Assembly: GCA_031360885.1 (NCBI GenBank)
Contig: JANMCC010000197.1
Location: 9,223 to 73,222 of the forward strand
Direction: 5' to 3'
DNA from: Schlegelella_A sp031360885
Lineage (GTDB): Bacteria; Pseudomonadota; Gammaproteobacteria; Burkholderiales; Burkholderiaceae_C
DNA: 64,000 bases
Part shown: one piece after another, positions 1 to 8,553 of the stretch
How the letters are laid out: each line of letters opens with the position of its first letter
Position numbering within the stretch: position 1 is the first letter of the stretch
The notes under the pieces: model-generated
The model's database searches: none
The model's input: only the letters and a program-made list of their open reading frames with translations
Told to the model about the DNA's origin: nothing
Position numbers and translations under genes: made by a program

Positions 1-291
1 CAAATCGTCCTCGCGCACCCGTCCTGGCCGTGGCAGGACGAGGCGATCTCGCTGGCGATGCACAAGCCGAACGTCTGGATCGACCTCTCCGGCTGGAGCC
101 CGAAGTACTTTCCGCCACAGCTCGTGCAGTACGCGAACACGCTGCTCAAGGACCGGGTGCTGTTCGGCAGCGACTTCCCGTTGATCACGCCCGACCGCTG
201 GCTGAAGGACTTCGCCGAGGCCGGCTTCAAGGACGAGGTGCGGCCGCTGATCCTGAAGGAAAACGCGAAGCGCCTGCTGAACCTCGCCTGA
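1..291 (+). CDS. Amidohydrolase-family protein, C-terminal part
   Basis: Only the last 96 residues are present; the reading frame is open to the left edge of the window. The visible part has 'VLAHPSWPW', a strand with 'VWIDLSGWSP' and, near the end, 'LFGSDFPLI'. That last motif carries the Asp that ligates metal or acts in catalysis in the amidohydrolase-2 (TIM-barrel, decarboxylase-like) family. Members hydrolyse or decarboxylate small cyclic or aromatic acids; the substrate cannot be told from this fragment. It ends 10 bp before the convergent exported-protein gene. Confidence 0.75.
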   Translation, partial: QIVLAHPSWPWQDEAISLAMHKPNVWIDLSGWSPKYFPPQLVQYANTLLKDRVLFGSDFPLITPDRWLKDFAEAGFKDEVRPLILKENAKRLLNLA

Positions 292-301
292 GCCGCGCGG
301 C

Positions 302-961
302 TCAGCGCCGGCGCTTCGAGGACGAGGTCGGCGCCTCCGGAGACGCCGCCGCCGCGGCATCGGGATCGGCCGAGAGCGCCTTGACGAGATCGTCGACGGC
401 GCTCTGGAATGCGGCGCGCGTGGTCGCCGAGGTCGGCGCCGCCGTCAGCTTGCTGGAAGCGTTGCCGGCGTAGGCCCGGCCGCCGACCTCGACCTCGATC
501 CGGACGGTGCCGCTGGCGGCGCCGGCCTTGCCCTTCGAGAGCGAGCGGAACACGAGGTCGAGCGCTTCGCTGCCGGGTATGGCAACGCGCCCGCCGTCGC
601 CGATGACCCCCGCCTGGACGAAGCGCAGCTCGAATTGCGTCAGCCTGACGGAGCCCTTGCTCAGCAGCTCGCGCGGCCGCGCTTGCGCCAGGGCGGAATT
701 GACGTAGGTCTCCAGCGACTGGCGCAGCGCATCGGGCGGCGGCTGACGGAACTGGGTTTCGCCGAGACGGATTCCGTTCGGCAGGATCTGCGCGGCCGCC
801 GACGGCAGCTCGCGCGCGTCGACGAGGCGAACTGCCCGCTCGCCGCGCGGCGCCGGCTCGACGAGGTCGTACACCTCGTTCGGATCGAAGTCGATCGCCT
901 GCGCCGCGCCGAACGCGAACAGCGCAACCACCGCCACCAAACCGATCCACCGACGACGCAT
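302..961 (-). CDS. Exported protein of unknown function
   Basis: A 219-residue protein. It starts at the ATG followed by a clear Sec signal peptide: MRRRW, a hydrophobic core, then FGAAQA with probable cleavage near residue 22. The frame stays open upstream, but that extension overlaps the dehydrogenase gene. The mature part is mixed alpha/beta with no Cys pair, ending in an Ala/Pro/Ser-rich tail with KRRR. I do not recognise the family. It lies 47 bp downstream of the 3-hydroxyacyl-CoA dehydrogenase on the same strand, so the two may be co-transcribed. A periplasmic location is inferred from the signal alone. Confidence 0.65.
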   Translation of the reverse strand: MRRRWIGLVAVVALFAFGAAQAIDFDPNEVYDLVEPAPRGERAVRLVDARELPSAAAQILPNGIRLGETQFRQPPPDALRQSLETYVNSALAQARPRELLSKGSVRLTQFELRFVQAGVIGDGGRVAIPGSEALDLVFRSLSKGKAGAASGTVRIEVEVGGRAYAGNASSKLTAAPTSATTRAAFQSAVDDLVKALSADPDAAAAASPEAPTSSSKRRR

Positions 962-1008
962 TCCGCCTCCCTCCTCGAGCCCCTCGAGCCGACGAATCAA
1001 GTGCAGCC

Positions 1009-2544
1009 TCAGCCCGCCGGCGGCACCGGCCAGGCGCGCCGGCGCAGCTCGGGGCTGACGCGGTAGCGCTCGCCGCGGTAGTGCGCGTCGAGCCGGTCGA
1101 GCAGCGCGACCACCGCCGCGGCGTCCCAGCCGGCGAGGAACTCGAACGGCCCCTGTGGATAGTTGACGCCGAGCTTCATCGCCAGGTCGGCGCCCTCGGG
1201 CGTGCACACGCCCTGCAGCACCGCGTCGCAGGCTTCGTTGACGAGCATCGCGACCGTGCGCGCGACGACCAGGCCGGCGGCGTCGCCGATCTCCTGCGGC
1301 GTCCAGCCTGCCATGCGCAGCCACCCGCCGGCTTCGCCGCGCCAGGCGTCGGAGGCGCCCGCCGACACGCTGAACGCGAGCGAGACGCCGGGCGCGCCGC
1401 CGTTGCGCGCGGTGGCGAGATCGAACAGCGCGAGCTCGCGCACGCCTTCCTCGGCGGCGACCTGCGTGGCAGTGCGGCCGTCGGTCAGGCGGAGCTGGCC
1501 GCTGGCGGTCTGCAGGCCGTTCCAGCGGCTCGCCGGGTCGGACTCGAAGGCGACGCCGGCCTCGCCGAGGCGGGCCGCCCAGCGCTGCACGGCGACGCCG
1601 CCGCCATGCAGGGCGACGATCGCGCCGGCCGGAACCGGCTCCGGCTCGAACGCCGCCGGCGGGCTCGGCGGCGCGGCGGGATAGCCGAAGAAGCCGCGCC
1701 CGGACTTGCGCCCGAGCAGGCCGCCGTCGACCATCTCGCGCTGCACCAGCGAGGGCGCGAAGCGCTTGTCGAAGAAGTTGGCGGCGAACACCGATTCGGT
1801 CACCGCGAAGTTGGTGTCATGGCCGATCAGGTCCATCAGCTCGCACGGGCCCATGCGAAAGCCGCCGCTGCCGCCCAGGCAGCCGTCGAGCACCGCCGGC
1901 TCGGCGGCGCGCTCGAGCAGCAGCGCCAGCGTCTCGGCGTAGTACGGGCGGGCGATGCGGTTGACGATGAAGCCCGGCGTCGAGCGCGCATGCACCGGCG
2001 TCTTTCCCCAGCGCTCGCTGAGCTCGAAGATCGCCTGCGCGACCGCGGGGTCGGTCTCGAGGCCCGACACCACCTCCACCAGCTTCATCAGCGGCACCGG
2101 GTTGAAGAAGTGCATGCCGACGAACCGGCCGGGCGCCTTCAGCCCGTTGGCCAGCGCCGTGACCGAGATCGACGAGGTGTTCGAGGCGAGCACGCAGTTC
2201 TCGTCGACCTTGGTCTCGAGCTCGCGGAAGAGGGCCCGCTTGGCGTCGGCGTTCTCGATGATCGCCTCGACCACGAGGCCGACGCCGGCGGCGTCGTCGA
2301 TCCGGCCCGCGGGGCGGATGCGGGCGACGATCGCCTTGGCCTCGTCGGCGGCGAGCTTGCCTTTGCCGACCAGCCCTTCGAGCGCCCGGTCGAGCTTGGC
2401 ACACGCCGCCGCGGCGGCGCCGTCGCGCGCGTCGAACAGGCGCACCGTGTGTCCGGCCTGCGCCGCAACCTGGGCGATGCCCGCGCCCATGATGCCGGCG
2501 CCGACGACGAGGACCGGCGTGCCGGGACCGAGATCGATCTTCAT
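1009..2544 (-). CDS. paaH: 3-hydroxyacyl-CoA dehydrogenase, PaaH/PaaC type
   Basis: A 511-residue NAD-dependent 3-hydroxyacyl-CoA dehydrogenase. The Rossmann loop GAGIMGAGIA lies at residues 15-24, and 'HFFNP' carries the catalytic His. A first 3HCDH C-terminal domain follows ('STPGFIVNRI', 'GPCELMDLIGHD'), then a second degenerate copy near the end ('LVNEACDAVLQGV', 'YPQGPFEFL'). This two-domain form of about 500 residues is typical of PaaH, which oxidises 3-hydroxyadipyl-CoA in phenylacetate breakdown. The same step would serve the lower part of the box pathway found 31 kb away, but that link is inferred. Fatty-acid beta-oxidation use is possible. The msrBA genes are transcribed divergently, 253 bp away. 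Confidence 0.85.
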   Translation of the reverse strand: MKIDLGPGTPVLVVGAGIMGAGIAQVAAQAGHTVRLFDARDGAAAAACAKLDRALEGLVGKGKLAADEAKAIVARIRPAGRIDDAAGVGLVVEAIIENADAKRALFRELETKVDENCVLASNTSSISVTALANGLKAPGRFVGMHFFNPVPLMKLVEVVSGLETDPAVAQAIFELSERWGKTPVHARSTPGFIVNRIARPYYAETLALLLERAAEPAVLDGCLGGSGGFRMGPCELMDLIGHDTNFAVTESVFAANFFDKRFAPSLVQREMVDGGLLGRKSGRGFFGYPAAPPSPPAAFEPEPVPAGAIVALHGGGVAVQRWAARLGEAGVAFESDPASRWNGLQTASGQLRLTDGRTATQVAAEEGVRELALFDLATARNGGAPGVSLAFSVSAGASDAWRGEAGGWLRMAGWTPQEIGDAAGLVVARTVAMLVNEACDAVLQGVCTPEGADLAMKLGVNYPQGPFEFLAGWDAAAVVALLDRLDAHYRGERYRVSPELRRRAWPVPPAG

Positions 2545-2797
2545 GGCCGAAGTCTAGTGCGCGGCCGGGTCGAGGCTTGCACCTCGCGGCCGACGAGACG
2601 TGCCGAGCGTGCGGAACGCCTGTGGTCGCCATCTCTGCGCCACTGACGAAACGCTCGTCCGACCAGAAATCGCCCTTCCCCTCGCCTTCGACCTTTTGCC
2701 CGACCGTTTCTCGGGGATGATGAAATCCGGGCTTGCAATCTCCCGACCTAGCCGAACCTTCGCTAGGCTTTTCCAACCCCTTCAAGTGAGACAAGAC

Positions 2798-3247
2798 ATG
2801 CCCACTTACCGAAAGACCCCCGAGGCGCTCGCCGCCCTCACCCCGGAGCAGTTCCGCGTCACCCAGAAAAGCGGTACCGAGGCGCCCGGCACCGGCGAGC
2901 TGCTCGACAACGAGGAGCCCGGGATCTACGTCGACATCGTCTCCGGCGAGCCGCTGTTCGCCTCGTCCGACAAGTTCGAGTCGGGCTGCGGCTGGCCGAG
3001 CTTCACCAAGCCGATCGTGCCGGCGCACGTCAACGAGCTGCGCGACAGCTCGCATGGCATGGTCCGCACCGAGGTGCGCTCGAACGGCGCCGACAGCCAC
3101 CTCGGCCACGTGTTCAACGACGGGCCGCGCGACCGCGGCGGCCTGCGCTACTGCATCAACTCGGCGTCGCTGCGCTTCGTCCATCGCGACGAGATGGAAG
3201 CGGCCGGCTACGGCGAATACATCGACCAGGTGGAGGAAGTGAAATGA
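2798..3247 (+). CDS. msrB: Peptide-methionine (R)-S-oxide reductase MsrB
   Basis: A 149-residue MsrB that reduces methionine-R-sulfoxide in proteins. The start is the ATG giving MPTYRKTPEAL, which matches the usual length; an upstream frame extension is ignored. Signature segments are 'SGCGWPSF', 'DSHLGHVF' and 'RYCINSASL', the last holding the catalytic Cys. The two CxxC pairs that bind structural zinc in many MsrB proteins are absent: the first position reads 'VDIVSGEPLF' and the second 'DGPRDRGGLRYC'. It therefore belongs to the zinc-free type also seen in the neisserial PilB MsrB domain. Its stop overlaps the msrA start by 4 bp (ATGA), implying translational coupling. Confidence 0.95.
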   Translation: MPTYRKTPEALAALTPEQFRVTQKSGTEAPGTGELLDNEEPGIYVDIVSGEPLFASSDKFESGCGWPSFTKPIVPAHVNELRDSSHGMVRTEVRSNGADSHLGHVFNDGPRDRGGLRYCINSASLRFVHRDEMEAAGYGEYIDQVEEVK

Positions 3248-3753
3248 GTCAGGAACGCGCAGTGCTCGCCGGCGGTTGCTTCTGGGGCATGCAGGACCTC
3301 GTCCGCAAGATGGACGGCGTGGTCTCCACCCGTGTCGGCTACTCGGGCGGCGACGTAGCCAACGCCACCTACCGCCACCACGGCACCCATGCCGAGGCGC
3401 TCGAGGTCGTCTTCGACCCGGCTCGCCTGAGCTTTCGCAAGCTGCTCGAGTTCTTCTTCCAGGTGCACGACCCGAGCACGAAGAACCGGCAGGGCAACGA
3501 CCTCGGCATGAGCTACCGCTCGGCGATCTTCTACACGAGCGACGAGCAGAAGCGCGTCGCCGAGGACACGATCGCCGACGTGAACGCCTCGGGCCTGTGG
3601 CCGGGCAAGGTGGTCACCGAGCTGGCGCCGGTGGGGCCGTTCTGGGAGGCCGAGCCCGAGCACCAGGACTACCTCGAGCGCATCCCGAACGGCTACACCT
3701 GCCACTTCGTGCGGCCGGGCTGGAAGCTGCCGGTGCGCGAGCCCGCGCGCTAG
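3244..3753 (+). CDS. msrA: Peptide-methionine (S)-S-oxide reductase MsrA
   Basis: A 169-residue MsrA that repairs methionine-S-sulfoxide. The catalytic motif GCFWG is at residues 11-15 near the N-terminus, followed by 'TRVGYSGG', 'YRHHGTHAEALEVVFDP' and 'HDPSTKNRQGNDLGMSYRS', all standard for the family. With msrB it forms a two-gene repair unit covering both sulfoxide stereoisomers. No signal peptide is seen, so it acts in the cytoplasm. No Cys pair resembling the C-terminal resolving Cys of the longest MsrA proteins is present; Cys near 'YTCHF' may serve as recycling Cys. The cyclase/ATPase gene begins 14 bp downstream. Confidence 0.97.
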   Translation: MSQERAVLAGGCFWGMQDLVRKMDGVVSTRVGYSGGDVANATYRHHGTHAEALEVVFDPARLSFRKLLEFFFQVHDPSTKNRQGNDLGMSYRSAIFYTSDEQKRVAEDTIADVNASGLWPGKVVTELAPVGPFWEAEPEHQDYLERIPNGYTCHFVRPGWKLPVREPAR

Positions 3754-3766
3754 CCACAATGCGCTG

Positions 3767-6700
3767 ATGCCTGACCCCGAGTCGCCGACCGAAGCCCTGG
3801 CCAGGGCGATCGCGGCGCTCGAGGGCCAGCGCGCGGTTCTCGGCAGCGCGGTCGTCGATGCCGCGCTCGCGCCGTTGCTCGACCAGCAGCGCGCCCATCT
3901 CGGCGCGGCGCCGAGGCGCCGCCTGGTGTCGGTCCTGTTCCTCGACGTCGTCGGCTCGACCGCGCTGAGCCAGACCGTCGACCCCGAAGACGTCCTCGAC
4001 ATCATGGATTCGGCGCTGCAATCGTTCAGCGCCCGGGTCGTGCAGTGCGGCGGCAAGGTGCTGCAGTACGCCGGCGACAGCCTGCTCGCCGCCTTCGGCG
4101 CCGAGCAGGCGCGCGAGGACGACGCCGAGAGCGCGGTCCGGGCCGGCCTCGAGCTGCTGGCCGAAGCGCGCGTCCAGGCCGAGCGGGTCGAGCGCGAGCA
4201 CGGGCAGGGCGGCTTCGCGGTGCGCGTGGGCGTGCACACCGGGCACGTGCTGCTCGGCGGCGGCGTCGACGAAGAAGGCACGATCCGCGGCTTCACCGTC
4301 AACATCGCCGCCCGTCTCGAGCAGGCCGCGCCGCCCGGCACCCTGCGCATCAGCCAGGAGACCTGGCGCCACGTGCGCGGCGTGTTCGACGTCGCGGCGC
4401 AGCCGCCGCTGCAGGTCAAGGGCCAGGACGAGCCGCTGCGCACCTGGCTCGTGCTGCGCGCGAAGCCGCGCGCCTTTCGGGTCGCCACGCGCGGCATCGA
4501 AGGCGCCGAGACGCCGCTGGTCGGCCGCGACGGCGAGCTGGCGCAACTGCTCGCCGCCTTCGCCGGCACGGTGCAGACGCGCAGCCTGCACGCGGTGACC
4601 CTGCTCGCCGAAGCGGGCCTGGGCAAGAGCCGACTGATGCAGGAGTTCCAGCACCGCCTCGAGACCGATCCGCACCCCTGTTGGCTGCTTCTCGGCCGCT
4701 CGCAGCCGAGTGGCACGCTGCAGCCCTACGGCCTGCTCCGCGACGTGCTGGCCTGGCGCCTGCAGATCGCCGACAGCGACAGTGCCGAAGTGGCCCGGCA
4801 GCGGCTCGTCGAAGGGCTGGCTCCGCACTTCGCCGAGGACGGCGAGCTGCAGGCCGAGCTGCTCGGCCAGCTGATCGGCATGGACTTCTCGGCCAGCCCG
4901 CGCCTGGCCGGCGTGCTGAAGGAGCCGCGGCTGCTGCGCGACCGGGCGCTCGCCGCCTTCGACGCCTGGCTGCAGGGCCTCTGCCTCGCCGAGGGCGCGC
5001 CCGTGGTGGTCATGCTGCTCGACGACCTGCAATGGGCCGACGATGCCTCGCTCGACTGGCTGGCGCATCTGCTCGCCACCCCGGCGCTGCCGCTGGCGCT
5101 GGTGATGGCGGCCCGGCCGGCGCTGCTCGAGCGGCGACCCGGCTGGGGCGGCGGCGCTGCGCAGCATCCGACCACCACCCTGGCCGCGCTCGACACCGGC
5201 CAGCGCCAGGCCCTCACCACGGCGCTGCTGCATCGCCTGCCCGAGGTCTCGCCAGGGCTGCGCGCGCTGATCGAGAAGCAGGCCGAAGGCAACCCGTTCT
5301 ATGCCGAGGAACTGGTGAAGATGCTGATCGACGACGGCGTGATCCTCGTCGAGGGCGAAACCTGGCGCGTGCTCGCCGACCGGCTGAACGCCGCCCGGAT
5401 TCCCGGCACCCTGACCGGCGTGCTGCAGGCCCGGCTCGATGCGCTGACCGCGCCTGAGCGCCGCGCCATCCAGCTCGCCAGCATCGTCGGCCCGGTGTTC
5501 TGGGACGACGCGCTGCGCGCGCTGGACGCGCAAGGCCCGGCGATGCTGCCGACGCTGCAAGGCAAGGCGATGGTGCAGGCTCGGGTCGAGAGCGCCTTCG
5601 AAGGCACGCGCGAACAGGGCTTCCAGCATCACCTGCTGCACCAGGTGACCTACGACACAGTGCTCAAGGCCGACCGGCGCGCGGCCCACGCCGGAACCGC
5701 GGCCTGGCTGGCGGCGCGCGTCGGCGACCGCCAGGCCGAATACCTGGCCGTGACGGCCGAGCACTACGAGCGCGCCGGCGACCAGGCCCGCGCGCTCGAC
5801 TGGTACGAGCGCGCCGCGCTCGCCGCCACCGAGCGCTTCGCCAACGAGGCCGCCTGGACCTACCTGCAACGCATGCTGGCGATGCCGGCGCTAAGCGACT
5901 CGCTGCGGCGCTGGAAGGCGGCGAAGCGGCAGGTGTACGTCGCCGACCTCCTGGCCGACCGCGCCCGGCACCGCAGCGCCGTCGACGAGGGCGCGCGGCT
6001 CGCCGAGGTGCTCGATGACGATGCCCTGCGCGCTTCCGCGGCGGTCGGCCAGGCGCTGCTCGCCGACCGTGTCGGCGATCGTGCCGGCGCGTTGGCCTTC
6101 GCCCAGCGGGCCGCCGTGCTGGCCGAGCGCTCGGGGGCCGCCGGGGTCGCCGCTACCGCCCATGCCGAGATGTCGTGGCTCGCGCGCGAGCGCGGCGACC
6201 TGGCCTTGGCGCACCACCACATCGACATCGCCTTGCCGTTCGCCAGCCGCGCGGCCGAGCAGATGACCGAGGCCAACGACAACATCCACGAAATCTCGCT
6301 GCGCATCATCGCCTCCCTGCTCCATTCCACGGAGCACGACTTCGACCGCGCCCTGATCCTGCTGGAGGAGGCGCGCACGCTCGCCGAGCAGCGCAACCTG
6401 CGCCGCTCCCTGTGCTCGTGCCACGACGGCATCGCCTACTGGGCGCTGGAAACGCTGGACACCGAGCGGGCCGAGGAGCACATCGAAGCGATGGGCAGCC
6501 TCGCCCGGGACATCGGCCAGGCCATGATCGTCGCCAGCACGCCGTACTTTCGCGCCCGGCTGGCGGCGATACGCGGCGAGCACGAGCGGGCACTTGCGCT
6601 GACGCACGAGGCCGCGGCGGCGTGCAGCCGGATCGGCTCGCACAACACACACGCCGAGACCCTGACGCTGCGTGCCGAACTGCTGTCTGCCCGCGGCGAC

Positions 6701-7099
6701 CCGGCCGGATGCCGGCTGGCATTGCAGCAGGCGATCGAGATCTTTGCCGCTCTCGGCGCAGACGCCGACCTTTGCGCCTGCCGCCTGATGCTGGCCGACG
6801 CCTGGCGCGAGGACGGGGCGCTGGCCGAGGCGCTGGCGCTGGTCGAAGCCGAGATGCCTCGGGTCGGTGAAGTCGGCGCCCTCGATACGACCCGCTCGCC
6901 GCTTGCCGCCCGCATGGCGGCGTGGCGCGTCCTCTCGGCCGCCGGCGACGCGCGGGCAGCGGCGCAGCTCGAGCTCGCGATGACCGAGTTGCAGCGCCGC
7001 GTCGCGAAAGTGGCCGACCCGGCGATGCGTCGCCGAATGCTCGAAGGGCTGCCGCTGCATCGCGAGATCGCCGCGGCCTGGCAGGCGCGGGCCGCCTGA
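3767..7099 (+). CDS. Class III cyclase-AAA ATPase-TPR signalling protein
   Basis: An 1110-residue soluble multidomain protein. Residues 50-235 form a class III nucleotidyl cyclase domain: metal-binding Asp in 'FLDVVGST' (D60) and 'YAGDSLL' (D104), and the Asn/Arg pair in 'VNIAARLEQ' (N179, R183). The purine-selecting Lys before the second Asp is Gln ('LQYAGD'), as in many multidomain relatives. Residues about 248-420 are a STAND-like ATPase: 'LVGRDGEL', a Walker A loop with Ala at the first Gly position (AEAGLGKS, 281-288), and Walker B 'MLLDDLQWADD'. The rest is alpha-helical and TPR-like. Such proteins are thought to be sensors, but output is unknown. It follows msrA by only 14 bp, so read-through is likely. 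Confidence 0.85.
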   Translation: MPDPESPTEALARAIAALEGQRAVLGSAVVDAALAPLLDQQRAHLGAAPRRRLVSVLFLDVVGSTALSQTVDPEDVLDIMDSALQSFSARVVQCGGKVLQYAGDSLLAAFGAEQAREDDAESAVRAGLELLAEARVQAERVEREHGQGGFAVRVGVHTGHVLLGGGVDEEGTIRGFTVNIAARLEQAAPPGTLRISQETWRHVRGVFDVAAQPPLQVKGQDEPLRTWLVLRAKPRAFRVATRGIEGAETPLVGRDGELAQLLAAFAGTVQTRSLHAVTLLAEAGLGKSRLMQEFQHRLETDPHPCWLLLGRSQPSGTLQPYGLLRDVLAWRLQIADSDSAEVARQRLVEGLAPHFAEDGELQAELLGQLIGMDFSASPRLAGVLKEPRLLRDRALAAFDAWLQGLCLAEGAPVVVMLLDDLQWADDASLDWLAHLLATPALPLALVMAARPALLERRPGWGGGAAQHPTTTLAALDTGQRQALTTALLHRLPEVSPGLRALIEKQAEGNPFYAEELVKMLIDDGVILVEGETWRVLADRLNAARIPGTLTGVLQARLDALTAPERRAIQLASIVGPVFWDDALRALDAQGPAMLPTLQGKAMVQARVESAFEGTREQGFQHHLLHQVTYDTVLKADRRAAHAGTAAWLAARVGDRQAEYLAVTAEHYERAGDQARALDWYERAALAATERFANEAAWTYLQRMLAMPALSDSLRRWKAAKRQVYVADLLADRARHRSAVDEGARLAEVLDDDALRASAAVGQALLADRVGDRAGALAFAQRAAVLAERSGAAGVAATAHAEMSWLARERGDLALAHHHIDIALPFASRAAEQMTEANDNIHEISLRIIASLLHSTEHDFDRALILLEEARTLAEQRNLRRSLCSCHDGIAYWALETLDTERAEEHIEAMGSLARDIGQAMIVASTPYFRARLAAIRGEHERALALTHEAAAACSRIGSHNTHAETLTLRAELLSARGDPAGCRLALQQAIEIFAALGADADLCACRLMLADAWREDGALAEALALVEAEMPRVGEVGALDTTRSPLAARMAAWRVLSAAGDARAAAQLELAMTELQRRVAKVADPAMRRRMLEGLPLHREIAAAWQARAA

Positions 7100-7179
7100 G
7101 GCGCGGGCCGCGCCCGGTTCGGTGGCGTCCGGGCACGCCAATCGCCATGGCGGATTCGTCTCCACGAATCCATCCGACC

Positions 7180-7608
7180 ATGAAACTCCGACTTGCTCCC
7201 CTTCTCTGCCTCGCCGCGGCCACCGCGCTCGGCGCCTGCAGCTCGACCGGCTCGGTCTCCGCCGACGCCGTCGACACCGCCGTCGTCATCCTTCCGGGCG
7301 TCGGCGCCGCCGCTCAGGTGCAGTCCGGCTGCTGGGCCACCTTCTACGACGAGCGCAACTTCAACGGCGACTCGCTGACCCTGGTCGGGCCGGTCGACCT
7401 GAAGACGCTCGACAAGGACAGCGCCCGCCAGCTCAAACGCGACTTCAAGAGCGTCGCCACCGGTCCTCGTGCCACCCTGGTCGTCTACGAAAGGCAGTTC
7501 CTCTCGGCCCGCTCGGTTGGCTTCGATCCTGGCGTGCGGGAGCCGGGGATGGTCGAGAAGCTCGGCTTCGGCGGACGGATCGAGTCGCTGACGCTGCGTT
7601 GCTCGTAG
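7180..7608 (+). CDS. Beta/gamma-crystallin-like lipoprotein
   Basis: A 142-residue predicted lipoprotein. The chosen ATG gives MKLRLAPLLCLAAA followed by lipobox LGAC, so Cys19 should be lipidated. An in-frame ATG 33 bp upstream (7147) would bury the signal and is less likely. The mature part has 'CWATFYDERNFNGDSLTL', which resembles a beta/gamma-crystallin strand motif (aromatic residue, then Gly and Ser), then a second half ending 'GFGGRIESLTLRC'. Two Cys (after the lipidated one) could form a disulfide. Outer-membrane or periplasmic placement is inferred. Its function, possibly calcium binding or cell-envelope protection, is not shown by the sequence. Confidence 0.65.
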   Translation: MKLRLAPLLCLAAATALGACSSTGSVSADAVDTAVVILPGVGAAAQVQSGCWATFYDERNFNGDSLTLVGPVDLKTLDKDSARQLKRDFKSVATGPRATLVVYERQFLSARSVGFDPGVREPGMVEKLGFGGRIESLTLRCS

Positions 7609-7925
7609 CCCGGCGAAGCGCCGCAACAGCGCGCTACTGCGCGGCGCTGGCGTTCGCCGCGATCCATTCGACCCAGTAGTCGCTTCGACGCGGCGCGCCA
7701 GGCGTGGCGGCGCGCGTTCCAGAGCACCGGCGCCCAGTTCGACCGGCCGGCCAACCCGACCTGGCCGCGCGCGGCGCGCTGAGCTCGAGGCCACGCCCTT
7801 TTTCCGACCTCGAGGCCTGCGCTCCGTGGACAGAGGAGCAACGATTCCCGCATTTCCGCTGCGCTCGGGTGTCGCATCGGCCATCATTGCCGCCTCGGAC
7901 TGGCCGATGGGCGATGGGATTTCGA
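7609..7925. other. 317-bp gap with a possible gene remnant
   Basis: No complete gene is supported here. One + strand frame ending at the stop codon at 7780-7782 reads like real protein in its last 30 or so codons ('AWRRAFQSTGAQFDRPANP'), but it has no start of its own. It may be the decayed 3' end of an older gene. The rest is GC-rich with no convincing terminator or promoter. Confidence 0.3.
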
Positions 7926-8546
7926 ATGAAGCAGTGGCGGCTCGTGCTCGGCATGGTGGCGGGCATCGGCCTCGCGGCCGCCTGCCAGGACGCCGCGTTC
8001 GCCAGGATGAACAAGTGCGTCGATCCGGTGACCAAGGCGGTGACGCTGTCCGACTTGCCGTGCAAGGAGTCGCTCGCGCCGACGCCGGCACAGGCTGCCG
8101 CGAGCGCGGAGGCTGACCGGCAGGCGGAGATCGAAGAAGCGGGCCGGCAGGCCGCGCGCCGCGCCGACCGGCAGTTGCGCGACAAGTACCCCGACCAGGC
8201 CTCGCACCGACGCGCCCACCACAACGAGCTGCTCGAGGTGAGCCGGATGTTGCGCGGACCGACCGCGCGCTACCGGGAGCTGGTGGAGCAGCGCAAGCCG
8301 CTCGACGTCCAGGCGGCGTTCTATGTCGGCAAGCCCCTGCCGCTCGAGCTGAAGCGCAAGTTCGACGCCAACGAGGCGGCGTTCGCCGCGCTGGTCGACG
8401 TGTTCCGCGGCCTGCAGCTCGAAGTCGCCGCCATCGATGCGCAGTTCGGCAACGAGCGGGCCCGCCTCAGCCGCCTGTGGGCGGGCGCGCCGCCGGGATC
8501 GATGGGTCCGCTGCCGGCGGCTTCGGCGCCGAGCCTGCCGCGCTAG
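7926..8546 (+). CDS. Exported DUF4124-like protein
   Basis: A 206-residue protein with an N-terminal signal (MKQWRLVLGMVAGIGLAAAC...AFA). An in-frame ATG 12 bp upstream is an alternative start. Shortly after the signal comes 'MNKCVDPVTKAVTLSDLPC', which resembles the N-terminal motif of DUF4124 proteins: a Cys, a turn and 'SDxPC'. After that is a long charged helical stretch (residues about 55-95, rich in Ala, Glu and Arg) and a further helical region. Localisation to the periplasm is inferred from the signal. Function unknown. The Cys in 'LAAACQD' could be a lipobox Cys, so a lipoprotein is possible. Confidence 0.6.
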   Translation: MKQWRLVLGMVAGIGLAAACQDAAFARMNKCVDPVTKAVTLSDLPCKESLAPTPAQAAASAEADRQAEIEEAGRQAARRADRQLRDKYPDQASHRRAHHNELLEVSRMLRGPTARYRELVEQRKPLDVQAAFYVGKPLPLELKRKFDANEAAFAALVDVFRGLQLEVAAIDAQFGNERARLSRLWAGAPPGSMGPLPAASAPSLPR

Positions 8547-8553
8547 CGACCGC

